A stretch of DNA of 64,000 nucleotides, from positions 60,034 through 124,033 of the forward strand of contig NW_025422891.1 in the NCBI RefSeq assembly GCF_020497125.1, given 5' to 3'. Made by a program: the position numbers and the translations under genes. The notes below the pieces were generated by a model. It ran no database searches. It had not been told where the DNA came from and was given only the letters and a program-made list of their open reading frames with translations. Source of the stretch: Mauremys mutica. Lineage: Eukaryota > Chordata > Testudines > Geoemydidae. The first letter of the stretch is position 1. Each line of letters opens with the position of its first letter. Below, piece by piece: positions 37,030 through 49,857 of this stretch.

Positions 37030-37287
37030 CACTCTCGACACATTTTCCCCCCAGCATGCATTGTGGGGAAATCCCAGAATTCAAATGGGCAGCGGGGACT
37101 GCGGGAACTGTGGGATAGCTTCCCACAGTTCACCGCTTCCAATGTCGATGTTTGCCCCGTTAGTGTGGACTCACAAAGTCGAATTAGTGTCCTTAGTGTG
37201 GACACACAAATTCGACTTTGTAAGGTCGATTCCACAAATTCGAATTAAGTTAAATCGAACTAATCTGGTAGTGTAGACATACCCTAA

Positions 37288-40200
37288 GGGGTCTAAATCT
37301 ACTCCTAAAAATGTAGAAGACAAAAGTTGAGTTGCATGTACAAAATTATACAATCCACATTTATTGCATATATTTAATGGTATAACAGTTTGCCATCATG
37401 TGAATCATTAAAGAGTTTGTCTGTTTCATTTGAAGTGTAAAAGCTATAAAAATTGGAATTCCTAAAAGATAAAATTGTCAAAAGGAAAAAAAAAGAGATA
37501 CTATATTCCTGTCATAAATGGCTAATGAAAACATAAACTGAATGACTTCTAACATATTTCTGATAAAAGTAGGAGGTGATGAGTTATTCTTTCCTCCAAT
37601 CCACTAACCAAGTACTCCACTACATGTATCTTTATGGAAAACCAAAATATGCTTCCAGTTCCATTAATGTAAATCTTGGGCCTCCATTCTCCCTTCTGCT
37701 GCATGGTGCAAAAGAGCGTATACCATAAAATCCCCATTAAAATGGACCAGGGCAGGATTGGAAGGTTGTGTTTAGGGGAAATGCATGTAAGCCAAGATTC
37801 TCAAAATGAGATGCCTACAGTTAGGCTCCTAACCCCATATTTAAGAATTTTAATAAGTGACCTGACTTTCAAAGGTCCTGAGCAATTACCAGCTCCCATT
37901 GACTTCTGCTGGAACATCTGGGTACTCAACATTTTTGAAAATCAGGAAACTAATTCAGATACATAAGTAGGGATTTGGGAGCTTAATTTTATAAATCTGG
38001 TTTTGAAAACCTTGGCCCCACTTTGAAAAATCCATCCCATTACCCTCACGACAGGACCTCTAATTTTCCTGACATACAAACTCCATGCATTAGAAGTGGA
38101 GCATGGTAAAAAGGGGAATGGGAAAAAAAGTCACTTGAAGCAGCACGTTCACCTTCCTACATTGTCCAGTTTCCATAAGACAACTAGAGATTAGTTAATG
38201 ATGCTCTAAGCAGCATAAACTCCCCCTTCGCACACTGCAACCCCCTTGGAGGGGACAAGAGAAACCAATGGAAGTTCAAGAATAGCTACTGGCCCTGTTC
38301 TGCTTCTGTTCTTGGGAGCCAATAGGAAAGCAGAGGGAAAGCCCTTTTTGGGAGCTGGCTGGAGATTCACAGGTTTTGGCACATTGCAACTCACTCTGGT
38401 CTCTGCTTATTTGTAGTGAAACACCTTTGTCATTTGCACTGCCATCTGGTTCTATGGTGTGAGGAAAAGATGAGGCAATTATGTAGCACCCTTCTTTGTT
38501 ATACACCTAATCAAATAAGATTTGATGTGGAAGGGCAAGGTAAAGGTTTTCATTAGGGTTAAATCGAACATCCAACCAAATTCTACAATACATCACATTT
38601 AACATTCCTCAAAAGAGACATTTCCCTTACATAACCAAGGGAGTTCTTCCCGTTCTGACAAAGCTGTGTACATATGGACCACTCAAGGGTCCCTGCCACA
38701 TTCTGATACCTGAACAAAGCTGCCTAATGAAGCTGAAATTGATGATGTGTGTCAACTCATTCTGGTAATGAATCTCAGTAATTGCAAATTTCCACTTTTT
38801 TCACCTACTAACTTGAAACATCAATTTTAAAAACATGACTTTGGCTTTTCAATTTTTCACCCCCAAACTACTCTGAAATAGCTTTAACAATATTTAATGA
38901 ATTTCTCTTTTCCCACCATGTTCAAAACATGGTTACAAAATCCTCTGGAAATTATTTCATTACATATAAGGCAGTCATGGGCAAATCTGGAATTTCAATT
39001 TGGATAAGCAATAAAAGATAAGATAGTTATCTGAAGTTATTGAAGCCTTTTTTGTTTAAGTAACTGAGCTGGAAATGTCTCTTCTTATGAGACTTTTGGT
39101 ATTGCCAGCTTGGGACTCCTATGAAAACAGATTTTCTTACAGTATTTTGGTATTTTCATTTCTGGTTCTTGGTAAAACCCAGGACTCAACACAGTGCATG
39201 AGTATGAACGAAGACTCACATAACCTAACTTTAATAAATAAAAAACAACAACCCAGGTATGATTTGGATTCTATTCATGGTTGCAGTAAAGTTTCAGGTT
39301 AGTTCTTATTTTATCTGAATCAGTTTACCCATCCCAAACATACGTTTGATTTAGAAAGTAGAAGAGAGCAAATTACTGCAGATGTAAATAAGGTATATAT
39401 ATATAAATAAGGCTGAGATTACACTCAAACAACATGGGAAGCATTGTGTATTTTGGATTAGAATTTAAAGGAAAAAAAATAACCAACCATATTCAGGGGT
39501 CAGCAAAGAGAAACAGTATTGAGAAATGGCAAAGTGCCATTTGATGCGAATGAGGAGCTTTTGGTGCGGCACTGCAAGGAAAAGGCATAACAGACTTCAG
39601 CACAATGGCTTTTCGTTACACTGTATGATGTGACAGTTTACAATAGTCAGTTAAAAACATATTTGTGAAGCATAGTTATTATAATTTCAATAAATACATA
39701 GCAAATAGCCTGGTTCCAGAGTGCCTTATCTAACACAATGTAATTTTGAGTTGTAAAGCGTTGTTTTTCATTCATAGTATATTTGGTGGGGGTGAGGGAA
39801 ATGGTTTCTGGTACTGTACTGCTTTGTACTGACTTCAATTTCCATTTCATATATTTCAATACAAAGATTTTAAATACCAGGACTGAAAAGCAAGGATATG
39901 TAAAATTGTAAAAAACTAATTATTGAAAAAAATATTATGTAAGAATTATATGTATATGAAGACTAAAATAAACTGAAAAAGGCCTTGTAAAAGTACTCAC
40001 ATTTGAAACCTTTTTTTGTCTTTAAATTTAGCAGGGTCAATTTGGATTAATAAGTGGTAGTATTCAGCTAAAATTTTGCTCACAATGACAATCACTTCCC
40101 CCAGTCCCAGAGTCCCTGGACATTTCAGCTAAATCCAATGAAATAGTTAAATTGTCATCATGAGGCTTTGGAGTTCACAGCAATATATCATTACAAAATT

Positions 40201-41165
40201 AGATACCTTTCCTTATAACCATGGCCTATAGTCATAAACATGAATAACTTTACATGGATGAGTAATAACTATCGTACTCAATTAAACTACTCATGTGCAT
40301 ACATATTTGCAAAATAGGCCATATATTGGCAATAAAAGTATTGCAGTAGAAATCCAGTAATATTAAATCTTAGTAGATTTAACATGTGATTTGAGTCTGG
40401 ATATAAAATTTTACTGAATGTTTCATTTCATTGATGCATTAGCTATTGTTTCAGGAATTTCTTTCCTTCCTTTCTCTTATGTCCATTTCATAAGTAATGT
40501 ATACATGGTAGGGATCAGTGATATAATCCCTTTTTACAGTCCATGAAAGCCTTGCCAGTGACTTGCCGTATTTCAACACCTAAGTGAGTGAGGACACTAT
40601 TATACAAAGGACACTCTTCTGCTCTTTTTCACCTACCAGCATATTTTCCAGTGTTTTCTGCTCTCCTCTGCACAGCTTGACAGGTGCTCAATTGGCTCTG
40701 CAATCAATATGCCCAAAGTTTAAAATGCACGGCTGTCACATATGTCTCCTCAATAGCACAGCCCATCTGTAACAAGGGATGGCTTAAGATAGTTAGTGTA
40801 ATAACTTAAGCTGTCACCATACACTCTTTATTTTTGTAGGTTTCTAGCTACTCAGGGAATAGTAACCAGGAAGATTGTTCCCCTTTACTTGTCCGAAGCA
40901 TAGGGCTGCTCTCTCTTATTCATACGTTTAATCATAGCATGATTTTAAGGGTGACTTGCAGTTAGGCATCTTATTCTTTTTCTGTCTTTCCTAATGAGAA
41001 AGGGTTAAATTTTGGTTTTGTGTATTGAGGAACACTCAGGAAAGAGAAGTATCTTGTGCTATATGAGCTGTAGAGAGAGGTTTATGACTTTGGGACTGCT
41101 AAAGCCTCCAGGACACTGGAGGAATGTATTGTGCAGATCTATCTATACCTGTTTAAAGATGTGGC
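37288..41165. other. no gene seen; foldback repeat near 37.9 kb
   Basis: Mostly AT-rich single-copy-like DNA. At 37858-37955 is the amniote foldback repeat with the arms CCTGACTTTCAAAGGTCCTG and TCAACATTTTTGAAAATCAGG around CTCCCATTGACTTC. ORFs of 60-96 codons occur but have no motif or paired splice sites. Confidence 0.5.
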
Positions 41166-42219
41166 TGAGACATACCAGGCTACAATTCATATTAATAAGT
41201 AACTGTGTCTCCCCTGCCCTCTAACCTGGGATGCTCTTTACACGCCTTTGCTGCTGTAGCCTCCAACCTGCATTGCTTACAAGCAAGCTCCAGCATGCAA
41301 GTCACTCCCAGCTATGTCTGTGTGTGTGCTGCAGACAGCCATCCACACCTTGGCTCTTACCAGCTTGGTTCTAGTGCAGGGTGACCCCAACACACCCCCA
41401 GTATTAGATTTCCCCCCAGAAATGTATGTCCCTGTCCTTTCCAGCCCTATTCTGGCCAATAAAAGTGTATTTAAAGTCAGTTAGTTCTTCACTAGAATAA
41501 TATGCGTGCAACTTGCCACCCCAAATGGATTTTCCCAAACATTTCAATTTACACACACTGGATTAGATCCAACAATTAAACAAGTTTAACAATGAAGAGA
41601 TATATTTAAAGTGAATACAAGGCATAAAGGTCAGAAATGGCTACAAGACAAATAAAGATAAAATGCAACTGGTGCCTAAACTACATTAAATTCAAAGGAA
41701 ATTTTCTTACCACATGCTTTCAGCAATCTTACTGACCAGACTTCTTAGAACAGGACCCCTTCTCCTAAAATCCAATGAATGCTTCCTTTATCGCTTTGAT
41801 AGTTTCAGTCCCCCTCTTGAAAAAACATTTCCAGCTGGGCACCAGGAGACAAAATGTCTATGTGAAAGGATGTTCCCTGCTGCTTTTTTCTCACTTGGTT
41901 GAGCTTCCTTTTTCTCCCTTTCCTGCTTGATGATTCTGTTTATGGCTTATATGCAAATTAAGGAAGGCACACTTTCCTTTGTTTAAGACAAACCTGTTTT
42001 TCAACTTCTGCTTGGGTAGGGCTGTGGTTTGAAACATTTGTTAATAACATCACAGAGGGAAATCTTATAACTTCACATACAATGTTGCCACACATATTTT
42101 ACAGGATAAAAATGACCAGCAAATTACGAGTTTTAAAATGATGCTGCACAAGGTATAATTTGTAGAAAGTTTATTGCAATAGTGTATAAGGTGTGGACAC
42201 ATGGGTATATTCTGTCACA
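41166..42219 (-). mobile_element. solo LTR with perfect 5-bp target duplication
   Basis: Flanked exactly by GTGGC on both sides. On the minus strand it starts TGTGACAGAATATACC and ends GGTATGTCTCA. The 5' part aligns with the LTR at 19.0 kb. In minus orientation an octamer (ATTTGCAT) overlaps a CATATAAG box near 41946-41958, which could be the old promoter. No gag, pol or env relic adjoins it, so the provirus was removed by LTR-LTR recombination or never recorded here. ORFs on both strands are incidental. Confidence 0.9.
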
Positions 42220-42224
42220 GTGGC

Positions 42225-44269
42225 TTGCACACCCCAGATACAGTTGCTTTTGTCCTGGTGGGATAATACTTTAAGCCCTGGACTTCAAAGTGCCAGGCCA
42301 ACACTCATTCCTGATCCATTCACATCCTCTTCAGAGCTACCAGCATTGCCACTTTTGCTCCTCTTCTCATCCCTTGAGCCCATCCAAGAGGATTATGGCT
42401 GCATTCTACACAGGTGAACTAGAATGAGACTCATTGCATCCATCTTAATACAGCCCTGCCAACGATAATTTGGTTCTAAATGGAGTAAGCTATAACGGTA
42501 AAATTAAAATTATTTATATACACAAACAGCAAAAACAAGCAAGAATAATAATTTAAGGAACTCTTCATATAATTACATCAGGTCCAGCTGAGTCAGGAAA
42601 TCATCAAACTAATTTCAGGAACAGAAATCATAAAATTTACTATGATCTTTAAAAGAAAAATATTAGGTAATAAAATCAGCCTTCACTTCTTCAACACTCG
42701 TCAATGAAAAACATGCCTCAGGGCAATCTGGTTATACCAGCCCTTACGTAGAGCTCCACTCCTTTCATAACATTTTTTGTTTTTTTTGAGGCAGGGGGAT
42801 TATACTACTAGCACAGTAGAGCTGTATGAGAACTGGAATTTCCATTCTGCAGGAAATCCCCACATTTTCAAAAGTGTTTTCTTTCTGAGATGGAGCCAAA
42901 CATTGAATTTTGAAATTTGCCAAACAAAAACATTTCCAAAAAAAAAATCAAAACATTTAGTTTTGATTTAGAGTTTTTAATTGTATTTTATATTGTAATT
43001 TATTATATAAAAAGAAAAGAAAATTGAAATGAAAAATCAATTCAATCTGATAAGGTCAAAGTGAAACACTGGTGCACCTGGGTACTAAACAGATCTGTCC
43101 TTATACTTGTACAACATGGTTCTTTCATGTAGTATATCTGGGAATTAACCATGTCCTTAAAACACACCGCACCATTGGGACATGGTTAAACTTTATTAAG
43201 ACTACCTACATTACACAATTAAACTGCCTTTAACCAAGGTGGAAGATAACTGTTACAACTCCCCCTAAACCTCCTGCCCCCCAATAGAAGAGCCCATTAA
43301 AGTCCAATACTCAGAATATGATCTCATCATGATTTCTTGAACTATACACCAACACAACCTTTTACAAGGTAAGTCTGCTTCCCATTTATTTCTCCCTAAC
43401 AGTTTACAACTAAAGCTGGGCTACAAAAAAATCCCAATTGCTTTTTCACAGGAAATTATGAAAAACATTTTTTCTTCAAAATTTCCCATTATATCTTACT
43501 CAGCCCCAAAAATAGATTTCCATTTTTTGCCCTCCATCTCCCCTTCTATCCTCTTGTCTGGGGGCACAAAAGTAAAAAATAATGGGTAGGGAAGAGGGGG
43601 GGAAGAACCCCCCATGTACGATTTTATTTTTCAAAAGGGAAAAAAAAAGATTTTGAGTATTTTCAATTCTTAACCAACAAGCAAAATGTTTTTGAAAGAA
43701 ACATTTTCCATGATTTTGTTTTGGCCATTTTTGGGGGGGTGAGGAGGAGCCATACGGTAGCTGTAGTTCCTAGAGCTATAATGGCCGATTAGCCAGAACA
43801 CCTTCACGGGACCTTGGGGACTGATATGAGAGCGCTACAACCTTTAATAGATTGTAGGATTAACTTCTCCCTCAGCCCAGATGAAGTCCACTGGTAAGTA
43901 AGGAAGAGGGGAGGAGGGTCAAGACCCCAGCTCAACATCCAGTTAGCCTAGTACAGTGCCTGTGTCCCCAATCTGATGATATTGGCCCCCATACAGGCAT
44001 AAATGCATTTTATACAGACTAATGAACAGTTATATATCTAGAAACAAAGAAGGTACTTATAGGATGGGGAACTGTATTTTGGAAAGAAGTGACTTTGAAA
44101 AGCACACATGGATCATGATGGACAACCAATTGAATATGAACTCCCTGTAGCTAAGAGGGAACTTCTGTAGCTAAGAGGGAAAATACATCCTCAGATGTAT
44201 AAGCAGAGCAATATCAATTAGAAATAAAAAAGTGTTGTCATTACTTCTCTATACAGTATTACTCTATAC
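42225..44269. other. no gene seen; AT-rich repeat near 42.8-43.7 kb
   Basis: Contains a hairpin (listed separately) and A/T-rich stretches with TTTCCATTTTTTG, GAAACATTTTCC and the like near 42830-43030 and 43400-43740, reminiscent of an AT-rich interspersed repeat but too diverged to delimit. Confidence 0.4.
43145..43189. repeat. hairpin with perfect 12-bp arms
   Basis: Arms TTAACCATGTCC and GGACATGGTTAA with a 21-nt loop. No ORF or known element around it. Confidence 0.9.
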
Positions 44270-44535
44270 AGTGAGACCATTCCTGTGATAATGTGTTCAG
44301 TTGTCGTGTCCACACTTAAAACGAATGTTGAAAAAAGGACTAGAAAGGGATCAGAATCAAAACTACAAGAGTTATCTGAGGGCTAGAAAATCTGCCTTCC
44401 AATTAAAGACTAAACAAGTTCAATCTATTTAGTTTATAAAATAAGTGACTTGATCATGGTTTATCAGGACCTACATGGTGCAGACTAGATGCTCGTAATG
44501 GTTCCTTCTGGCCCTAGAATCTTTTAATCTATGAC
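44270..44535 (+). mobile_element. CR1-type LINE 3' end, internally deleted
   Basis: Order of motifs follows a CR1 3' end in plus orientation: GTTCAGTTGTCGTGTCCAC, AAAATCTGCCTTCC, AAGTTCAATCTATTTAG, GTGACTTGATCATGG, then after a deletion GCAGACTAGATGCTCGTAAT, TCCTTCTGGCCCTAGAATC and the tail TTTTAATCTATGACC. Confidence 0.75.
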
Positions 44536-46424
44536 CCTACTCCTTGTGCATTCACACAGTGGCAGCCACCACATTTGGTCCGTATAACTGCAGCATTTTT
44601 ATATTCACTTAAAATGCTCTTTGAGTCATCATATTTTACCATTAAAAACACCCCTCAAAATCCCAGTCCTCTAACTGTTTGTTGCTGTTAGTCAGTAAAA
44701 TAGGGTGCTTTATACTCGGTAGAAAAGATTCGTCGGGATTTTGGAGATCTGTGTGCATTTAGTCACAAGAAATGAAGATTATTAAGGTGCCCGACCTATG
44801 GTTTTATTAAATGAAAATCAATAACAAAATGTCAGGAGTCACTGACTATGATGAGCACAGTTATCCATATGTGGTTTTGTTCTGACTTCATGGGTAATGC
44901 TGATGGAGAATGATTTTTAAGAATTAAAAGAAAAAAAAAAGATTATCCTAGCACTTTAGCAGAACAGGAATGGTCTGTGGAAGCCTCAGGCAACTGAAGT
45001 CCTATAATCTACAAAACTGTGTTCTGACAGCAATCCTCTTTTTGTGTTGTGTTCTGCAGTAATGTTAGGTTTATAAATATTATAGCCATCACTTTACCTT
45101 GAAGCTATAGAGCTCTTGACAGTAAAAGCAAATGAAAATGCTATCACAATTTTCGAACTCCCTCCCCCCCACACATCTATTGTTGTGATGCTTTCAGATA
45201 AAATAAAAGGTAATACAGTTTGGCAAATTCAGCCTCTGTATCGGCTAGTACTTTATTGGGTTTTTTAGACAAAAAAAATCTCTTCACAAATATTTTTATT
45301 TGGGAGTAAATGGAGGAAATACATTATATTTTTTGAGGAAAGTCAGGAAGGGAACTTTTTATATTAAAGTCAAAAACTGTTTGAAATCTTCAGTATTGCA
45401 TATTACAGAGGCTTTAAAAAAAAGGAATCCCATCTTCTTTCAAACAATGGAAATTACATCAAAGTAAGTCACGCTTGTGATAGAAACCCACAAAGCATGA
45501 CAATGTAATGTATAGACAAAAATATCAGTGGGATATCAACATTTTATTATTAAACTAAAACCCATCTCTCCATAATATCACTTACAGTGATAAAACCTTG
45601 TCTGCAGACAAAGGTAGTTATTTCATATGGATCCTGAATAGATGTACAACAATTTCACAATATCAAACAGAAAGCAAAATGTTTCTTTGTTTTGGTTCTG
45701 TTACTAACACAAACTCAGCCTTTCAATGATCTTGGGCTAAGCTCTGAGAAAATATCCTTCCTTCTGCTGGGTACTGGAATAGGATGATTTCAGGTCGAAA
45801 CCATGCAAAAGTCATTGCTTCATCCAAAACCTGGCTAAACCCTATGGCCAATAGTCTCCAAAAGTTAGGCAAGTGCAAATAGTCATGTGGGCACACATCT
45901 AGAGGCTCAGGTTGGAGTTGGACACACAATGGGTTTTAAGAATAGGTATTAGGTCATAGCCAAGTGGCTTCTAAGGACTCAAAAACTGTTAGTACTAAAC
46001 CATGAGGCACAAGTTAAGGTATTCAAGCAGCAGCCACTTATTAGCTATTCTGCAGACTGCATCGCAAAAAGAGACAGCATGCTAAGTAAGGAGAGATTGA
46101 GACAGTGATAGAGAAACATAGAGACAGACACACACACACTGGATTTGCGGGATGTTTGTAGGGCAAGCATATGGTAGGAGGGCAGTCAGGTAAGGAGCTA
46201 TGGGCTAGATCTTGTACCCTTGATATCATGAGATGTTTCACCATTGACTTCAAAAGCAACAGGAGACAATCCTGTGAGAGGTGATGTCAAGAATCTGGTG
46301 CACAGATTTTCAGTGAAGGGCATCACTGAGGGAGATGGTGATGGGGAGACAGAACCTGAACAGACATCATCATCAGAGGACATAGGAAACAGGCCTTATT
46401 TGCACATGTAAATTACTAATTTGC
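44536..46424. other. no gene seen
   Basis: AT-rich. A weak copy of the dispersed CATTGACTTC motif lies near 46240-46253. No supported ORF. Confidence 0.45.
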
Positions 46425-46778
46425 AAAACTGGTCAAAATTTTTAATTGAAAACTTTTTTTTGAAGAAAATGACCTTTTTTTCTAAAACAAAAAAAAAAAG
46501 AAATCTTCTTTTAAAGATTACAGGCTTTTAAAACATTTTTCTGGTGTTTTTTTCTTCCATTGATACCTAACATTTTGGAAAGTCAACATTTTTTGTGTGT
46601 GTGGTTTTTTTGTTTGCCACTGAATGCAATAGAATTAATAATATCCAGGGTTAATACCCCCCCCCCACACACACACACCCTTTTTTTTCCCTTTTTTTCT
46701 CCTTTTTCCTTTAACTTTTCAAAACTTCCAGCAAGACACACAAAAAAAAAGAAAATATAATTTATTGTATTCCATTGA

Positions 46779-46822
<44 letters not shown>

Positions 46823-47005
46823 ATGTGTGGAGGAAGATAAAACACTAAAATTGACATTCTGGAAAATTAGAAATATAAAAATATAAAAAATCTAACCCAT
46901 TAACATTTTGAAAAATGATTCCAAATTGAAACAGAAACAATTTTGATTTTTTTTTAATTTTTAGAGTAATTGATTCTGCATTTTTCGACCAACTCTACTT
47001 ATTAG
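46425..47005. repeat. AT-rich MITE-like repeat containing (GAAA)n
   Basis: The left edge (ACTGGTCAAAATTTTTAATTG) and right edge (GCATTTTTCGACCAACTC) are roughly inverted to each other, suggesting a MITE-like repeat. Inside are a C-rich run with (CA)n near 46660-46680 and a GAAA microsatellite. Limits are approximate. Confidence 0.4.
46777..46821. repeat. (GAAA)11 microsatellite
   Basis: Eleven uninterrupted GAAA units ending in GAATG. Confidence 0.97.
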
Positions 47006-48002
47006 CATACATTGTATATCCCATAAGTGTTCCCAACCAGCATCACACACCAGAAAATGTATACTTTTGAAAATCCTAATGACCAGTGGATACTTGGGAA
47101 AGCTGGATGCAGCTGAATGCTAGTTCAGAAAATTTCCAGAGTACTCAGATTTCACTTGTGCTGCTAAATGGGACCAATGCCCAAGTTTTGTACAATGTAG
47201 GCTATACTGTGTAGAAAATGCTCCTCATAAGCTTCACATTCTAGTTGTGCAATCCTGAGAACAAAATGTGAAAAACTGCTTTAATATCACTTACAAAAAA
47301 ATGACCATTTTCTTCTCCATCATTCAGGTGGTCATGAAGTCATTGCACTGTCCAAGCAGGACTGAGGCAGTTCATGAGAGAATACTGAAAAGTATTAAAC
47401 AACGTTGCTTCAGTAGGGGAAGAAATGACCTTTAGAAAAAGGGAGAACAACAGTGCCTGAGAGCACACCATATAATGGTGCAGTTTTGAAAATCCCAGTG
47501 ACCAAGCGCCCAGCTGACCTTGAGTATGTAAACAGCTAGGTCACGCATGACTAGCAGCACATTTTCAAAGAATATGCACCACCTATATTATGTTCTCCTT
47601 TTTGACTGAGTGTCAAAAACTAACCAGCCAAACCCTCTGCAGGGCACCTAAAGCAAATCCTTTGAAAATTCTCCTGTATACTTTCAGTTGGTGTTAATTA
47701 GAGGTTTGTGGTTTTGATCAACCCCAAACCTCAGAGTGTAACTCAGGGCATACGAACCATGAAAACAAAATGAAACAAAAAAACAACAAAATGAAATCTT
47801 TTACAAACCCCTGCAAATGGAAACCATCAAGTTTCACATTACTGTTGTATTGAAACAGCATTATATATAGTACCTCTTAAATTGTAACCCTTATTTTTTT
47901 TCATTAACAATTTAAGAGGTACTTTTGTTAAATAAGATATTTATGCTAAGTAATAGAGTTGCTTTTTCCCTTCAAAATACGCTAAATGAATGAATCTATA
48001 TG
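47006..48002. other. no gene seen; hairpin at 47.87 kb
   Basis: AT-rich sequence without a supported ORF. Contains a clean inverted repeat listed separately. Confidence 0.5.
47869..47923. repeat. hairpin with perfect 17-bp arms
   Basis: Arms AGTACCTCTTAAATTGT and ACAATTTAAGAGGTACT with a 21-nt T-rich loop. It could be the remains of a small foldback element or a transcribed hairpin; nothing in the sequence decides. Confidence 0.9.
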
Positions 48003-48376
48003 TTGATTTAAGTTATGTCGGTGTACAGCCACTGTAGTTATTACATTGCTTGTGTGCATTCACATTACTCTCCTTGTGTCGGCGATGGGTGTCCCCACTA
48101 GGAGTGCTCATATCGATGCAGAGAGCAGCGTACTCTGTAATTATCCCTATGCCACTCACCATTCAGTGCAGGGTATTTTGGGAAGGTTTTACAATGCCTC
48201 ATGGAGCCAAAATAAGTTGTGCAAGGGTGACTTGAAGCATGGGGATAACTTTCCATAATGCAGCATTCTCCATCCCATACTTTCATGTCCATCCCATAAT
48301 GTTTCATGCCTCTTTTCAAAATCACCCACACAAACCCATGCGTTCCTCCTTGCTGTGCGCCATCTGTGACACAAGC

Positions 48377-49497
48377 ATGGATCCTGCACAGCTCTGCACT
48401 ATTGTGATGAGTGTTACGAGCATGGACCGCCTGATCCTGCAGTATTTGCAGAACTGCAAGAGGAGCCACAAAGAATATGACAATTCCTTGGAGGTATCTG
48501 GGACACAGAAAGAAACAATTCAAAGTTATTGGCAACATTCACAGGACAGCTTCAGAACATGGAGCACAGACACACAAATAAGCACTGACTCATGGGACCG
48601 CGTTGTCATGCAGGTTTGGGATGATGAGCAGTAGCTGCAGAACTTTCAGATGTGCAAGGCCACGTTCCTGGATCTGGGAGCAGAGCCTGCCATAGCCCTC
48701 CAGTGCAGCCACATCCATAATGAGATCTGCACTGACAGTGGAGAAGTGAGTGGTGATTGCTGTGTGGAAACTTGCAACACCAGATTGTTACCAATCAGTC
48801 CCAACCACGGGGGCTGTTGTGATGCAAGTGTGCTGGGTCATTAATCATCTCCTGCTGCAATTGGATTCCCAAACTGTGGTGGGGCAATAGATTGCGCACA
48901 TTTTCCCTCTTTGGCACCAGATCACCTTGACACGGAGTACGACAACAGAAAGGGCTACTCTTCTGTGGTAATGCAAGCGCGAGTGGATGACCAGGGACAC
49001 TTTACTGACATTAATGTGGGCTGGTCAGGGAAGGTGCATGATGTACACATCTTTAAGAACACAGGACTGTTCAGAAAGCTGAAAACTGGGACATACTTTC
49101 ACAACTGGTGGATTACTACTGGCAATGTTGAAATGCCAATAGTGATCCTGGGGGACCCAGCCTACCCCTTGCTCCCATGGCTTATGAACCTGTATGCTGG
49201 CCACGTTGACTGCACCATCAAGCACTTCAACTACAGGCTAAGCAGGTGCAGAATGACAGTTGAATGTGCCTTTGATTGTTTGAAGGGATACTGGCACTTT
49301 CTAATAATGAGATTGGACCTCTGTGAAAAAAATACTCCAATGATTATAGCTGCCTGGTGTGTCCTGTATATTATCTTTGAAGCAAAGGGGGAAAAGTTTC
49401 TGCCGGGGTGGAGTGGCCATCTGCTAATTTTGAGCAACCAGATACCAGGGCTATAAGAAGAGTCAATGCAGAGCTATATGGCTTATGGAGGCTTTGA
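48377..49497 (+). pseudogene. PIF/Harbinger DDE transposase, degraded
   Basis: Family role: cuts and joins the element ends with an RNase H-like DDE nuclease. Starts at an ATG (MDPAQLC). SWDRVVMQVWDDEQ precedes an in-frame TAG at 48632 where the family has Trp. At least two frameshifts follow before an open stretch from about 48845. That stretch holds all three catalytic positions: Asp in GFPNCGGAIDCAH (48890), Asp in VILGDPAYPLLPWLM (49154) and Glu in RMTVECAF (49262). Odd points: the usual DGTH reads DCAH, and GRLKGRW reads DCLKGYW. Another frameshift near 49415 precedes the tail FEQPDTRAIRR and its stop. Not functional. The bases are as AT/GC mixed as the surrounding element. Confidence 0.92.
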
Positions 49498-49857
49498 AAG
49501 ACCTGCGGAGCCAGAATAGTGTGTGTTGCTATAGTGTGCTCTACCTGTCCTTCTGTTTGCGGCTCCATATGAACCCTTTGATGAGTGCTGGGTGTGTAGT
49601 AATATAACATTACCCATACACCTATTAATACCGTCTGTGAATGATGTCAGCACCCCCAGTACATGTTGTGAATTAATAAACATGAACTATGTTTCCAAAA
49701 CCAGTCTTTTATTCCATACCAATGCAAATAGAAAAATATTTATAATTGAATAAATTAAGGGAAAAGAATGTATGAAGGGGAAAGAACAGTCATTTTCAGA
49801 TACACATACACCAACTGTGTTTTTCACAGGTCAGTGTTTGTGTGGCTGTGAATGTCT

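Larger units (their letters stand above)
35431..37284 (-). mobile_element. Harbinger element with transposase remnant, 1.85 kb
   Basis: Ends GGCCTGGTCTACACTAGGAG and TAGTGTAGACATACCC form the terminal inverted repeat, and TAA flanks both ends exactly as the 3-bp duplication. Subterminal motifs with TCGAATT repeat many times near both ends (CGAATTTAGC, TTAATTCGACTTAAC, AATTCGAATTAAG). The interior keeps only the end of the DDE gene and possibly part of the accessory ORF, so the element depended on others. It landed just past the end of the inverted CR1. Confidence 0.93.
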
